From Cheiracanthium punctorium (lineage: Eukaryota; Arthropoda; Arachnida; Araneae; Cheiracanthiidae), in contig JAWZYV010015859.1 in assembly GCA_038373885.1 (NCBI GenBank), positions 620,001 through 684,000 on the forward strand: a stretch of 64,000 bases of DNA, written 5' to 3'. Position numbers and translations under genes: made by a program. How positions within the stretch are numbered: position 1 is the stretch's first letter; the number at the start of each line of letters is the position of its first letter. This document shows positions 50,767 through 63,156 of the stretch, one piece after another. The notes under the pieces are model-generated. The model searched no databases. It saw only the letters and a program-made list of their open reading frames with translations, and was not told the origin of the DNA.

Positions 50767-52063
50767 GAAGTATTGCTTTTGATTTAAATTAAATCTCTCT
50801 CTGTTTTATTATATTAGGTCATGCTGAAAGCAACAAGAAAAATATTGGACAGTATTAAACAACACCATAAACGTAATGGTAAATTAGACTAAAGCAATTA
50901 CACAACACAATTAATCTTGATTTATTATATGTTCTACGCCGATTACTTAAATTCGCACTAAAAAACATAACCGATGTCGTTCATTAATTGAAATTGATTT
51001 GCATAATCAAAATTGTTACGGATTGCCCCGACGTCCAGTTTTGTCGAAGCGTGTAATAATAAAAATTCTATTCATGTTCTTGGACATCCCTAACAAGAAA
51101 AAAATATTCAGTTGTAACAATGATTAAAGTACTCTTGTTAGTTTAATCAAATTCAACGCGCGTAAAAGATTTGGAAGCGCACAAACGATGTCTTGTCAAC
51201 ACAAGTTCAGAACCGATGCTCGCAGACACAGATTATAATCAATAAGAGTATCTATTCTTCGTGAATTATAGTTCTCTGGCGATCAAATCTTCATCGATCT
51301 CTCTATGTTATACAAAGCTATTGTTTTCAAACCCGATGGTTCAAGCGAGATTGCTTATTTAGATTGACTAATGCTACGTATCATATATGAGAAATTTAAA
51401 GTTTGCCGTCGTGATTCATTGTTAAGATTATGACATTAGCATCCACAATCGATTAGCTAGTTTTTTCTTGATTCAACAATCGAATTCGGAGAAAATGTCG
51501 CTGCTACTGAATCATGAATTAAACAGAGGGGACTGTAATATATTAAGGGTTTTTTTCTCTGCCTTTACTATCAAACTAACGTTTCTGTATGCCTAATTAT
51601 TTGAAATAAAAAATTAAATTACGACGAAAAGAAATTTTACTTCTTATTCAAAAAAATGTGGACAAATATTTCTCCCGATCAGTAAATTACCCCGAAAGAT
51701 ACATGAATCCTTCGTATAAGTTTTATGAGTGCTTTTAGAAAATAAAAAAAAAAGTTGCGACCCAACGCTGACAGTGTTACTTAGTTATGAATGCAATTAA
51801 CATTGAAATTTTCTCTCAGATATCCAATTATTATTAATTAGAAAGTTTGCTACGAACTGTGAGGGAGTTCCACAAAAACGACTTTTAGGTATGTTTTGAT
51901 GATTGTAAAAAGCATTGGCATAAGTGCATTGCAGTCCAAGAAGTTTATTTTGAAGGAGATGCAATGAAATTTGACCAATAAATTGATACATTTTGTTTTG
52001 CGCCAATATTCCGGGTACTTTTTGATCACAGCAGTATGCATACATTTATATGCATATAAGCAG
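50767..52063. other. AT-rich stretch, nothing recognised
   Basis: No gene or element. Confidence 0.6.
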
Positions 52064-52064
52064 G

Positions 52065-52098
<34 letters not shown>

Positions 52099-52107
52099 GT
52101 ATGTATA
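52064..52107. repeat. (TA)n-(TATG)n microsatellite abutting a MITE
   Basis: TA units are followed by TATG units up to the tip of the next element. Confidence 0.9.
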
Positions 52108-52586
52108 CAGGGTGGTCAAAAATAACTTCACCTATATACGGACCTCCAGTCGCCGTTCCGTTCAATTAATCAAGATGAGATTTCAGATGTCATTCAGAGG
52201 TATATGCGCTGCAGATTGGGATTGTTTAACGGTTACGGTTACAGTAAAAAAAATTTCGAAATTTTTCCTTGGCAACACCCACTTTTTTGTGCAAAAGTTG
52301 ATCAGCGAATTGAAAAACCATAAATGCTATCGAAAAGATCCCCGTTATGTCTAAAATTGGCGGCGTAAAACGTTTGTGAAGAAGAGCATTGTAAAAAACG
52401 AAAGTCAAGATAGCGAGAAACTGCGCTGACACAATTCGCATCAATGTAGTGTGAAATACGGAAGAAATGTTAAACTAACAGTAGGGCACTTGAAAACTTT
52501 TATTTCCAATAAAAACAGTTTCCCTCTCCCCTCTTTGGCTCTCATATATTGACCAGCAAGTAGGAAAATGTTTTTATGGCCACCCT
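52108..52586. mobile_element. 479-bp CAGGGTGGTC MITE, TA-flanked
   Basis: The left tip CAGGGTGGTCAAAAATAACTT and reverse-complemented right tip AAGGGTGGCCATAAAAACATT agree at about 15 of 21 positions, with TA outside both. The inverted repeat is short compared with the foldback elements. No transposase domain was recognised inside. The frames at 51971-52354 and 52226-52444 lack motifs. Confidence 0.6.
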
Positions 52587-52592
52587 TATGTT

Positions 52593-52726
52593 GCATGCAT
52601 GTATGTATCTCACTTTTTCAAAGTCACTCAAAAATCCTCAAAAAATCATAAAATGTTCACGAAAGAACTTTTCTATACAATCATGAAACTTGGTAATACT
52701 GTTGCATCAAACATTCAGTATATTAA
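52593..52726 (+). repeat. Dispersed repeat unit A
   Basis: It shares the order CACTTTTT, CTCAAAAATC, CATGAAACTTGGTAA and TTGCATC with unit B at 53045-53156 in the same orientation. It is preceded by a TATG-rich word. It may be related in style to the 28404 repeat. Confidence 0.6.
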
Positions 52727-52766
52727 ACAAATACGTAAACAAATACTAACAGTGTAATTAAAGTTA

Positions 52767-52917
52767 TCGTATTGGTCCGAATATAACGCGATGTATTTTG
52801 ACTAATCATTTCCCGTAAAAAAACCTGACTCGCGCTAAATTCGAGGTCTAACTATAGGATTTTTGCAATTATCTTGATGAAAAATTTCGGGGTCGCGTTA
52901 TATTCGGACTAATACGG
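52767..52917. mobile_element. 151-bp TA-flanked MITE with 25-bp inverted repeats
   Basis: The tips TCGTATTGGTCCGAATATAA and, reverse-complemented, CCGTATTAGTCCGAATATAA continue to CGCGA and agree at about 23 of 25 positions. TA lies at 52765-52766 and 52918-52919. It sits between the two dispersed repeat units. Confidence 0.85.
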
Positions 52918-53044
52918 TAGTTACGGATAAAATGACTTGTAATTTTCTTTCAGATTACCCATTTAATAATTTAATGCGAATTATTACATGAACGTATGTA
53001 CGCATAAGGTGAAATGCGTGTGTGTGCATGTGCAAGTACATATG

Positions 53045-53156
53045 CACTTTTTGAAGTCGTTTTAAAACCCTCAAAAATCATTAAATGATCAGACAAAAAT
53101 TCTTCCAGACGAACATGAAACTTGGTAACGGTCTTGCATCGAACATTTGATATACA
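53045..53156 (+). repeat. Dispersed repeat unit B
   Basis: It is a diverged direct copy of 52593-52726, preceded by a GTGTGTGCATGTG-type tract. Confidence 0.6.
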
Positions 53157-53735
53157 TCTCCAACAGAAAGCCGACAAATTCTGAAGTGTTTAAGGCGGTC
53201 TCTGTTAAGTACAGCTGTTCCAACTTGACTCCCACGCTACAATATCTGCCGTCGTGACTCTACCTGGTAATCTGTTCGTGTAGTTTTCTCAGACTGATTG
53301 GATTAATTCAGGGGTGTAACTTTTTTTCGGATACTGATTCCAGAATGTTATCAAAACGCGCAAGTTACATATATTTGTTATATATTTATTATTTATTTAA
53401 AGATTTATTTAACACACTATTTAGACAATCTCAACTGAAGAGCCAACCAGTCACTGAATGTACGAGACACTGAACATGGGTTGATGGCCCAGGTGTCAAG
53501 GCCTAGGGTTTTGGCCTACCACGCGGCTGTCGATCTAACGGTCTGGAATTTCGGGTGATTTTCTCCAACTGTAATATAAATACACGTAAAATCCATTAAA
53601 AAATTCTGTGCTCAAGGCATTCCTTTCTTTGTTAGATAGTCCTAGTGTGCTTTGCTTCAACAGAACAAAGAAACTACGCAGAACTATCTGTTTATGTATA
53701 CTTTATCTTTTTTCTCTCTCTCTGTGTATATCCTT
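53157..53735. other. No gene; GC-richer patch at 53455-53560
   Basis: A patch around GGCCTAGGGTTTTGGCC stands out from its AT-rich surroundings. It has no coding frame or tRNA structure that I can support. Confidence 0.5.
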
Positions 53736-54459
53736 TAGAGATAAATAAGCAATGTATCGTGAAAAGAATTTTCAAAAGAAGGGAAGGAAAAAAGACTACG
53801 TTATAAGAAAAAATTCCCCTCTTTAATTTTCAAAGTTACACTTAAATTACTAGTTAAAATTTGTATACGGTCCCCGTACAGAAAAATTCCCAGTTAGTAA
53901 AATGTGCCCCATATACTAATGAGGTGACTGTCCAAAATTTGAAAATTATATCCTTAAACGTATCAGAGATGTGAAGATAAATGTATGCTGACTTAAACCA
54001 CCTTTCAACGGCTCTAGGAGGGAAAAAATTCTCGTCGAAACATCCTATTTCGGAGGGTCGTTCAAAAAAGTACGAAAGAAAATATTTCTTTTTTTTTTTT
54101 TTTTCTTTTTTTTCTTTTTTTTTTAAACTCTAGCAATAAACGTTTATATTCAAATTTATGTACTACACCTGACCATCTATGTTTAAAGATATCTCAGAAA
54201 TTTTATGATGAAAGCTTGAAATGTTGTACATCGCCTTATTAGTTGATCAGGCATATTTTACTAATTGAGATTTTTTTGTACGGGGATCGTATACAAATTT
54301 AAAATGTGTAACTTTTTAAAAATTAACGAGATGAATTTTTTCTTAACTTAGTCGTCTTTCCTAACTCATACTGAACATTTTTTTTTCAATTTAAATTGCC
54401 CACTTATCTCTAATAGATCTAAGAATTAAAGCGTGTTACCGGCTTTTTGGTACACCCTG
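53736..54459. mobile_element. Large foldback element, about 720 bp, CAGGGTGTACC right tip
   Basis: Left sequence from about 53736 pairs with right sequence to about 54410 over some 250 bp per arm, with landmarks TTAGAGATAA, AAGACTACG/AAGACGACT, TTTGTATACGGTCCCCGTAC and TTAGTAAAATGTGCC. The right tip CAGGGTGTACCAAAAAG (reverse) is followed by TA at 54460-54461. The matching left tip is not visible and may be deleted. A T-rich tract at 54090-54123 lies in the loop. The region near 53990 resembles the inside of the 32120-32738 element. Confidence 0.75.
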
Positions 54460-54730
54460 TATAATAGCCCGATCTTCAGTGAGGCCACGCATATTTGGAC
54501 TCTGGTTTATAAAAAATTCGCTTCTTTTCAGAATCGTTTTCACGAAACGACTACGCCTTTTAAATATCTTCTGAATTACAGAACAGAATCGTTCGATGAC
54601 TGGACAGTAAACAGTGGAGGGCAAATTCTTTTTAGAAAACTTTGGAGTTAAATAGTATTTTTAATTTTTTTCCTAATTAAGTTTAAAGATAAATATGTTC
54701 TTTTACATCTGTTTTTGTATGTATATATAG

Positions 54731-55043
54731 GGTGTTATATATACGGGGGGGGGATTTTTAGATGATGATCATTTCAATGACCGTGTCATTGCATTTAGAC
54801 ATAGCATTTATGAAAAATGTGACATGGACTGGCCACCCTATTCTTCAGATTGATCTCTCTATTCGCCACCATATGACTTTTTTCTTTCGACTTATCTGAA
54901 TTCCAGGTTTGAAGCCAAAATCTACAGACGATTGAGATACTAAACGTGTATATTGCCGCTGCATGTGAGAATATTCCGGCTGAAATGTTTGCAAAGTCTT
55001 TTGAAAATTTTGTTCTGACTGCGAAATGTTATTGCTTGAAATA
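54731..55043 (+). pseudogene. DDE transposase C-terminal fragment
   Basis: From about 54826 the + strand reads DWPPYSSD, a stop, then YSPPYDFFLSTYLNS and later IPAEMFAKSFENFVL before a stop at 55041-55043. This matches the C-terminal DDE/D region (WPPYSPD..PxDFFLW..L) and tail of a large IS630/Tc1-like group often found in insects and spiders. The segment around the last catalytic acid is partly duplicated, and frames shift around 54900-54960. TAGGGTGT at 54729 and AACAGCCTGTG near 55295 could be decayed tips. Confidence 0.7.
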
Positions 55044-56006
55044 GTGCTTATTTTGGATCGTATACTAGTTTTCAAAACTGTCGCTGTAGCGTTTTTACCC
55101 CCAGTTTTGTGTTTTGATCAGTGCCCGATGCTGGTGATATATTTGATACTAATTTTGAAAATTATTGAATGTAAATTTCCCTCGTGTCCCTTGAATAATG
55201 TAGCACACGTTGCATTCTTAACGCCTTTGTTTTCTTTTCTTTCTTTGTTTAAAAATAATTGTATATTTTAAAAATAGGTCTATCTTCTTTGGAACAGCCT
55301 GTGAGTGTTTGTTTAATTTCTAAAAATTAATATTTTTGTTTATTTAAAAACGATAAAGAATGATTCTAGTAAGTTTTATGCTAAAACAATTTTTTCTCTG
55401 GGAAGAAATCTTTAAAATGATATTTTCAGCATAAAATACTGAGATATTCCAGGTAACAAAATAGTGTTAGAAAACATGATGTCGTAATTTTTTCCTTTTA
55501 CAGTTTTACATCTCTGCAAAAACAAAAGTAACTTGTATTCTCATCAAAATGCTAGGAATATTAGAAGGAAAATGATAAACCAGACAGAATATTTTCACAC
55601 CCTTTCAACCTAAAGTGGCATTTTAAAAAAGAATGATCAATATTTCTATATCAATTCGCGTTGAAACTGGAGCATTTTCAAACTCTCATTCCATTACTTG
55701 CACGTGAAGTTTCTCAATTGGTGCATTACTAATTCTCCGATAAAATTAATAAAAATAAATTATTATCTACATTTGTTTCTTGTAAAACTATTTGGTTAAT
55801 CTTGTGGCTTGTTGCAGCAAAAGCAAAATTCATTCCGAGATTAACCTGCTAACGAAAGCGCTTCAAGGTGTCTCTTTGGAATGACCTTTAATGTTACTAT
55901 GCGCACCTCAGGTCCTTTAATCCAAGGCTTTCTTACACGAAAGTGATAAATGTAATTTGTTCTTACCCTTTTTGTTTTGATACTCAAATCAGTGATTATG
56001 CCCCCT

Positions 56007-56041
<35 letters not shown>

Positions 56042-57990
56042 TCCTCCAGGGGAGGAGGGGAGCTGATGACTTTTACGTATTAGCCTCTAAACTGTCGATT
56101 CTGCTACGCTAAGAGCTCAGGTTCTTAATTTTACCCCGATAGTGATAATCTTGTCTGTAGCTTCCTATCTGGTGGAAAAAAGATAAAATGTTCCATTTTG
56201 TTCTACAAATTTGTACATGTTGTTCAATTACCATAGCAAATAAAAAAGCGATATTCTATCTTCAAAAATCACCAATCATATCAGATTTCAAAAATCTACC
56301 TCACCTACCTAATTGACCTTGGCGCATGTTCGAATTCCGCACATTGGTCTACTTCCTCATGAGCCCTCAGGATTGTTAATCATGGAAGGGTGCTACTTTT
56401 TTCTCCTTTCATTGTCTTCTTTCATTGGGACAGTGGCCCGCCTAGGGGCCTATCAGCTGAGTCTCATCAGGAAGACTTGGAATTAATGGGCGTTTCTTTT
56501 ACTGCTATTTATCTGATTCAATCACGCCAGTTGGCCGCCGATGAGGTAGCATCCAAAAAATAAATAATTTTTAACCTCCTTACTTGTGAATAACGACTGC
56601 AGTTATTTTTTTGGTTTTATTAGTTGCTAATTGCTGGATCGCTTGTGAGCTTTTTTTTTTATATTTTTGATCCACTCTTTTTGGCGAATGATATGGTGCT
56701 GTAATTGATATTCTGATGCACATCCCTAGCAATTGCGCCTTTCAGGCTTAGCATTTGCAGCATTCCACTGACAGCTTTGTGTAAACATCAACTTCTCCCC
56801 CCCCCCTTTTTTTAATAAACCGCTGCATAATATGACCCACCTAAAATGCACTTTTCTTTTTTATAGTTTAAGGAGTCTATGATTATCTCAGTTCCCAAAA
56901 CGTATACAGAAACAGTTAATTTATTTTTTGGACTTCTCCATTGATGCCTTCTCAAATTTAATTCAAATATATTTTGAAGGGTGACCAATTCCTTTGTGGC
57001 AAAGAATATTGTATTAGATTGTGATGTCTTGATTCTTGCCTATAGGAATAAGAAGCTGGTTTGAAAAATGACTACTTTTTCTTTTTTATATATATTTTTA
57101 TTCATTCGTCATGAATTGCTGCGAACTAGATTTATTTAATGTACAGCAAAATTAATTATTGTTTGGACAGTTCAATAACACATCAGGACTCTGATCCATA
57201 TGGATTTCGATACTTTAAGTTTTGCACTAAAAGAAATATAATTACATATCATCTGCCAACACATTATCTTGTATATGAAATCATTGAATTGGTTTATGAT
57301 TCTGTTTTTATTTGAGATTTGATTTTTCTTTTTTTGTATACGTACAATATATACACAGGATTCTGTTTTTACATGTTTTTCAAAATAACACGATACACGC
57401 TCGAAATGCTCAAAACCAAAAGTTATTCAAGGAACTTAAAAAAAAAAAAAAATCACAACGTTCGGTAATCGAATTTTTGTATAAATCCAGTAAAGCCAAA
57501 AATCTAGAAAGAGGTATTGCGCAGGCTCTGGAAATCTGAGGTCATGAACGTAATGTCATTCGAAATGTGCACAAACAACGAATACGTCTGTTGTGTGATA
57601 GTGAATAATTTTTGTCATAATTTTCTTTATGATTTTTTAAAAATAAAATTCAGAAGATAGTAGAAAATTTTATTTTTTTCTATGCTGTAAGGATTTTATA
57701 TTGGGAAACCTAGTCTTCGTTATTTTTTTTATTTTAGTGTACATTTCTTACACTTTTTTTACACAGAACTATGCGAAACGTATCATCAGGGTAAAAAGAG
57801 CGGGTCTATACATACATTTCCTTTTTTTTTTTTTTTTTTAATGATCCTTTGGAAAAGCAGACCCTTTTCTGTGACGCACTCAAATACCCTACCATTAGGG
57901 AACTTTTTCAGTTTCTTGCCTAGATATAATTTTTTTAATGCCTACCTGTTCTTAAGAAGGTTCTTGTTAACCTGCCTTTCCACGATTTAA
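55044..57990. other. 2.9 kb, nothing recognised apart from poly-T
   Basis: Poly-T of 32 nt lies at 56009-56040. A slightly GC-richer patch at 56320-56550 holds no open frame. The frame at 57312-57539 has a low-complexity lysine run encoded by poly-A. Confidence 0.6.
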
Positions 57991-57994
57991 AGAC

Positions 57995-58040
57995 TCTCGT
58001 TTTAGCTTTAGACTTTGTCATGTCTAAAGCTAAAACGAGA
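57995..58040. repeat. Perfect 19-bp hairpin with 8-nt loop
   Basis: Arms TCTCGTTTTAGCTTTAGAC (57995-58013) and their exact reverse complement (58022-58040) surround an 8-nt loop. There is no target duplication or larger element around it. Confidence 0.85.
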
Positions 58041-58446
58041 TCCTCTGGAATACGGAAATAAGCGCCACAAATTCAAACCTTTCAGCCCCATATCACATAT
58101 CCGTCTATTGCACATACTATAATCTTCGGGGATGAGCTCGCAACCCTTCAATTAACAATGACGTAAATACTGGATAGTTATGGGTCCTTATACTGTTCAT
58201 CATGATGTCGCTGGTATAATTTAGCTCCAACAGATTTTTTTATATATATAATTTCAAAGAGCGTAGCTACTGGTGTAATGACTCAAATCTGTCTGAATAC
58301 TGCGCCAGACCTATTTAGAAATCCAGAATTTTTGACTTTTTTTTTCTTTCATTGTTATCTATATGTTGTCCGTTGAATTTTATTATGTGGATTAAAGGAT
58401 ATACTTTACAGAGAGCATGCTATTCAAAGATGTCCTTCCACAGAAA

Positions 58447-58613
58447 CTATATAGTATTATCACTACATAAAAGAAACCCACTAAAATTCTAACAAGCCAT
58501 TCTATTTGACGACCTGTCAGTTTAAGCAGCTATATGGTGTTATCATTATATAAAAGAAACCCACTAAAATTCTAACAACCCATTCTATTTTGACGATCTA
58601 TCAGTTTAAGCAG
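58447..58613. repeat. 83/84-bp tandem duplication
   Basis: Copy 1 (58447-58529) and copy 2 (58530-58613) share AAAAGAAACCCACTAAAATT and TCAGTTTAAGCAG in the same order, with a handful of substitutions and a 1-bp indel. They are adjacent, with no spacer. Confidence 0.9.
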
Positions 58614-59639
58614 CGGCTGAAAGCTGCTCGGCTTATAGTTGTTTCTACATATTTTATCATGTAAACATGGGACAAAATTCTTAAAAGTATTACCAACTGA
58701 ATTCTTTTCTCCTCATTAAATATATACCTTAACTGCTCATTTTTAAAGCTACAAAACATCAATAAAAATTGCGTTATTTTTTATTTCTGAACCTCGGAGA
58801 GTAACCTTACGGTTTAAAAAACAGTCTCAAAAAAAGTCTTTAAATTTAATTTCGTTCTCGAGACTTAAGAAGAAATAACTAGGACTACAGGTAGGACTAC
58901 ATCTCAATCTTCAGTAAGATGAATATCTTCCGCTAACTAAACAATTAACTCTTCTGTTATAGAATTCATTAAGCAACAGAGTATAAAGCTAACATGCTGA
59001 AATATGTGGTATATCTGCGAACGGATTGACCACGTTGTAAATTATCACATCATATTTGCAGAGGACAAAATATTTTTACGGAAACGTGTTTTGCTGCAGT
59101 AGCTTAGCTTTGCACGTCGAACCTTTCCGTAGGCACCGTTACTTTTACCAGCACATTGTGCTGTAATTACTAGTAACTTCAAACCAAAGTGATTCGTCGA
59201 GATCGATGCAACCATTTCTAAAACTTCTTTTCAAGTCAACACATATCAGTACCTATGATACAAATATTACTCCACAAGCAAAACAATCTCACACTTTTTT
59301 AGACTTCACATCGCTGAGATTAAGGATTCTGCATTTATTCAAAGAATATAGTTTTGAGGAACGAAGAATAATGTATGATTTTTAACTGATGAATCCATCA
59401 TCTGCAAACCAGTGTTAATAAAAAGGGTTCGCTTAAAGATTTTAAAATTTACAATTTTAAAACATTTTCTTGAATAACGGATATAGACATTCTAGATCTA
59501 GACAGACCTGTTTTTACAAATTTATGTTACCTATCAGAAGAAAGTTTACTATTTAACAGCCAGTGGTATTTTTGTGCTTGATGACCAATAGCTATAACAT
59601 GTGATAAACTGATTCATTTCACAATCCAAATACTCGGCT
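58614..59639. other. AT-rich stretch, nothing recognised
   Basis: No gene or element. Confidence 0.6.
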
Positions 59640-59905
59640 GGACTGTTGTGGGGCCTTTTAAGCTAATAGGAGCTGGTGCACGCAAAATCTGTTCGTGGCT
59701 CCAATGTCCTGCATGCTCAAATGATACCTCTGGGGGTGCCGATTTCAGGTGCTATGCTAGATCTGTCATCTGGAATTGGCTCAAAATTAGGAGACCACTC
59801 ATAGGGGGCAACGTTGGTCTGCCTGATAGGCGCTCCCATAATGAAATGACCAAGAGCTGCGGCCCTCGTTGTGGTCAAGCCTCCAGTAGGCTGCTGATCC
59901 ACCAT
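59640..59905 (-). other. GC-richer block with coding-like frame, family unknown
   Basis: The minus strand has a 62-codon frame from ATG 59905 to TGA 59717, with mixed amino acids (for example YEWSPNFEPIPDD) and GC-rich third positions, unlike the AT-rich neighbourhood. After its stop another frame stays open for about 34 codons (with EHAGHWSHEQIL), as if one indel had broken a longer reading. The block ends abruptly at both sides. The plus strand is also open (59648-59908), which weakens the case. I do not recognise the product. It could be an exon, a processed or transposon-borne gene fragment, or chance. No good splice acceptor is visible upstream of the ATG. Confidence 0.35.
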
Positions 59906-62711
59906 TAGAAAGAAAATTTGCGAATACTTGAGATCTTTTCACGTTTGAAGCAGTTTCTTGTATCTTATTCAAATTTAGTAAATATTAAACCTTAGGATAT
60001 TAAAAGCTTCTAAAAAAGCAGTATAAAAATCAAAACTGCAATGAAAAAATGCATACATGTAGATTTATTTAAAAGTAAAATTAAAACAAAATTTAGTTTA
60101 TGAAATAACTGCAAATCTTCCTAGCAACAAAAAATATACCACAAAAGCTGATACTATAAACTTTGTATTTATTTATTTTAAATGAAGATAATTAACAGAT
60201 CGACCAATAAAAGTATTTTTTATACGGCCACTTATATCTCCTTCGCAATCGTAAAAACATGCGTATATTATTAATCTTCAAACAAAGGATGATTGCAATA
60301 GTTAATAAATGTACCAATCTGTTTGCCAGTTTTAAGTAAGATCTTGCAGAAAAAAAGGGAAAATTTCAGGTTTCCAAAGGTTTTTCGGCTTACAGTCAAT
60401 GGAAATTAATAATAAAATAAAAAAAAAACATCTAAACTGTAGTTTATGAGAAAACCGTCACTTACTAAAGAAAAATAGCTCATACAACAGTAAGTTTATT
60501 TACCACTGAAAATAATTGGTTAAAACATAGTCAACTTTATATGCTAATTTTAGGAGACTATGATAACATTTATATAATTTCAAGTACTCCAATAATTTTT
60601 TAATGCAACAGAGTTATCAGAAAGTTTACCTTTACGAGTAGGGAAATAATATCCCATCTCCACTATCTTCGCTCTTTCACGAAGCCCTCTGTTTTGCAGT
60701 CATAAACTAGTAGGTTTTTTTTTTTTTTTTCCAGGCATGTTTAACTGTGTTCTGTTTTCTCATTTACTTTAGTTTTTACTGATCACCATTCAATTTGTAA
60801 ACATTACCAGCATTTTTCAGATGATATTAATGTATTATTTGTTAAAACCAGTTATCTATTCGTAGTATATAGGCCTGATGTGTGCCTAGGTTGGAGGTCT
60901 TTTCATAGGTAACTGAATTGTGTTAAGGCTACGTCCGAAGGCGAATACCGAAATCCCAAATCCGCAGCGCAATCAACATCCACAATCTCTAACCGAGGTT
61001 CTCACTCACCTCTACAAAAACCTTCCAGTTAGAGCAAAGGTCGAAGCCGATGTGGAGTGTTACATTTAGAACAACGAAGAAAATTTAAATAATAAGTTGG
61101 ATAAACTAGTCATTTGTAATATGAGTCACTGAACTTCATCTATATCTCCGCATTATTAAAAAAAACTGATTTTACAGAAAAACAGAAACTAAGGTACGTT
61201 TAACCAGATACTAGATGTGATTTCTGCATGATATTTGATATATTTCAGCAATGTCGCCAATCATTAAATTCCAGTACATATATTTACAAAACATATAAAT
61301 AAGTAAATGAATAAAAACCGTGCATATAGCAATTAAATATGTTAATATTGCTTTAGATGATACGCGTAAATAATAGAGAGTGATCAAGATTAATACAGTG
61401 TTGATGATACTTTCTTCAATAGAAAAAGTGACAAGTCATTATCGCTTCATTTGATCGATAAAAATGCATCATGCTACTCTCACATAATGATTAGTTTTAC
61501 CCAAAAACATATAATGATGATGCACAAACACGCTGGAACCGTACATGTAACATTAATCTACTTTTTCATAGAAATAGGTAACTGAATAAATAAGGTCTTT
61601 CAAGGTAGAGACGATTATTACGTTTTATGGAGGTTTTTTACTTGCAGCAATCTTTTTTATACAGAATTTTGGGAACACTTTATTAAATAAGATTTAAGGA
61701 ACTTTTAATGCATTTAAATTTCGTTTTACGTACATAAAAACTGCGAAAATCAGTATGTATTTCGATGGAAAACCACTTCGTTCATGCAGAAATATGAAAT
61801 TTACATACCATTTGTATTTCAAATAGCTAGGAATACAAGACAAAATACATTTAGACTGAGACGAATTTTTTAATAAATAGCCGCTAACTGAAAACTGACT
61901 TATAAAGTTGGCCTTCGTATAAGTAATCGACTCATTTGTTCGTTTTTAATTAGGCATTTCTCTTAGAAAGTAAGTAGACAATCAATAAGCAACGATCGTC
62001 TAAAATCATTGAAAAGAAACACATTTTTTATTCCAGGCTCTTATCACTTGATTAATTATCCTAATTATCAGCGTCTGGCATTTAGAACTTCTCTAAATCA
62101 ATTCGGCTACAGAACTAACAGTAAAAAATGTCGAGGCACTAAATGAATTCATTTTTTATTATCCACACTCCTTTAACCAATAAGGAAATAAAAATTATAC
62201 ATGAAAATGTTTTTCGTGTTTTATTTTCTTATTTCAAGATTTATCATGCGAAAGCTTAGAGAAGAAGACAACGAATGAAGTCATAAACACTTCTACATTC
62301 GAAAGTCATAGTCAAAGTAATTTTTTTTTTCTTATTGTGTGATAATCGGTGTAAATTGTTAGAAATATTAAAAAGTCTACTCTTAATAACGGGGGGGCAT
62401 TTAATGAATTTTTATTGTTAGCTTTTGATTTTAGTGAAAGCGCTAAACAGGGACTGTTTGTTAGTAACATCAATAACCGAATGATTTTTAGTTATGAGAC
62501 TTGCTAAAGCAATGCAAAACTTTTTACTTCCTCTCATTTGTTCGAATCTCTTCAATGTTCTGAAAATGTGTTGTAATAACTGTGCATGTCTATTTTTGAG
62601 CTATTATATTTAAAATATACTATCATAGTAAAAAACACTAACTTATTATATAATGTAAAACATATCAGGCGTTTTTTCAAGCGTTATATCTTGTGAAGGA
62701 GTAGTTAGCAA
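59906..62711. other. 2.8 kb without a gene
   Basis: Mostly AT-rich. It includes an 18-nt poly-T near 60715-60732 and the GC-richer block 60921-61064. Confidence 0.6.
60921..61064. other. GC-richer block with TGTTA...TTACA ends
   Basis: A 144-bp block begins TGTTAAGG and ends GTGTTACA, with higher GC than its flanks. The TG...CA limits recall an LTR fragment, but there is no target duplication and no partner. Confidence 0.25.
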
Positions 62712-63156
62712 TGTTTATATGTAGGAGGCGAAGTCAGAACAGAGACTTGGAGAACTCACAGTTTCAATTACGTTTAATTACTTGAATAATATAACAGAAG
62801 CTGCGATTATTTACACAAGAATGTAGAAATTTTGTAGTACAGGAATTAATGGGGGTAGTCACAGGGATAAGTTTCCTTCAAATACTATAGCCATCGGCCA
62901 CCTCTCGTGGTCCGTTTAGAGAGTCTCTGGTCACCTACGCACGACCAAGGTTGAAAGTGTCGTCCGTCGTCGCCCCTACGCGAGCGTGGTCTCTTCCAGC
63001 CGCCTTGAGCTCCTAGACCACTAGACTCTGCTTACCTGCAACTGCCGCAGATGAGAGGTGTTGCCTTCTGGTAGAGAGTTGCGCCTCCTTGATAACCGCA
63101 TTTTTATAATGCAATTTACGGAAATGTTAAGACCTCTAACGTCCACGTGTTTCAAA
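62712..63156 (-). repeat. GC-rich LTR-like block, possible solo LTR
   Basis: A GC-rich core (about 62880-63090) stands out sharply. On the minus strand TTATAAAAATGCGG at about 63110 resembles a TATA box upstream of the core, and CAG|GTAAGC near 63036 looks like a splice donor. The far end, CGCCTCCTACA, resembles an LTR 3' terminus. AGCAA occurs at both 62707-62711 and 63157-63161 and could be a 5-bp target duplication, but the ends inside it are not canonical TG/CA. A promoter and first exon of a host gene is an alternative. Confidence 0.35.

Noticed and set aside
56315..56345. GTTCGAATTCC as a tRNA T-arm
   Set aside because: There is no matching acceptor or D arm upstream.
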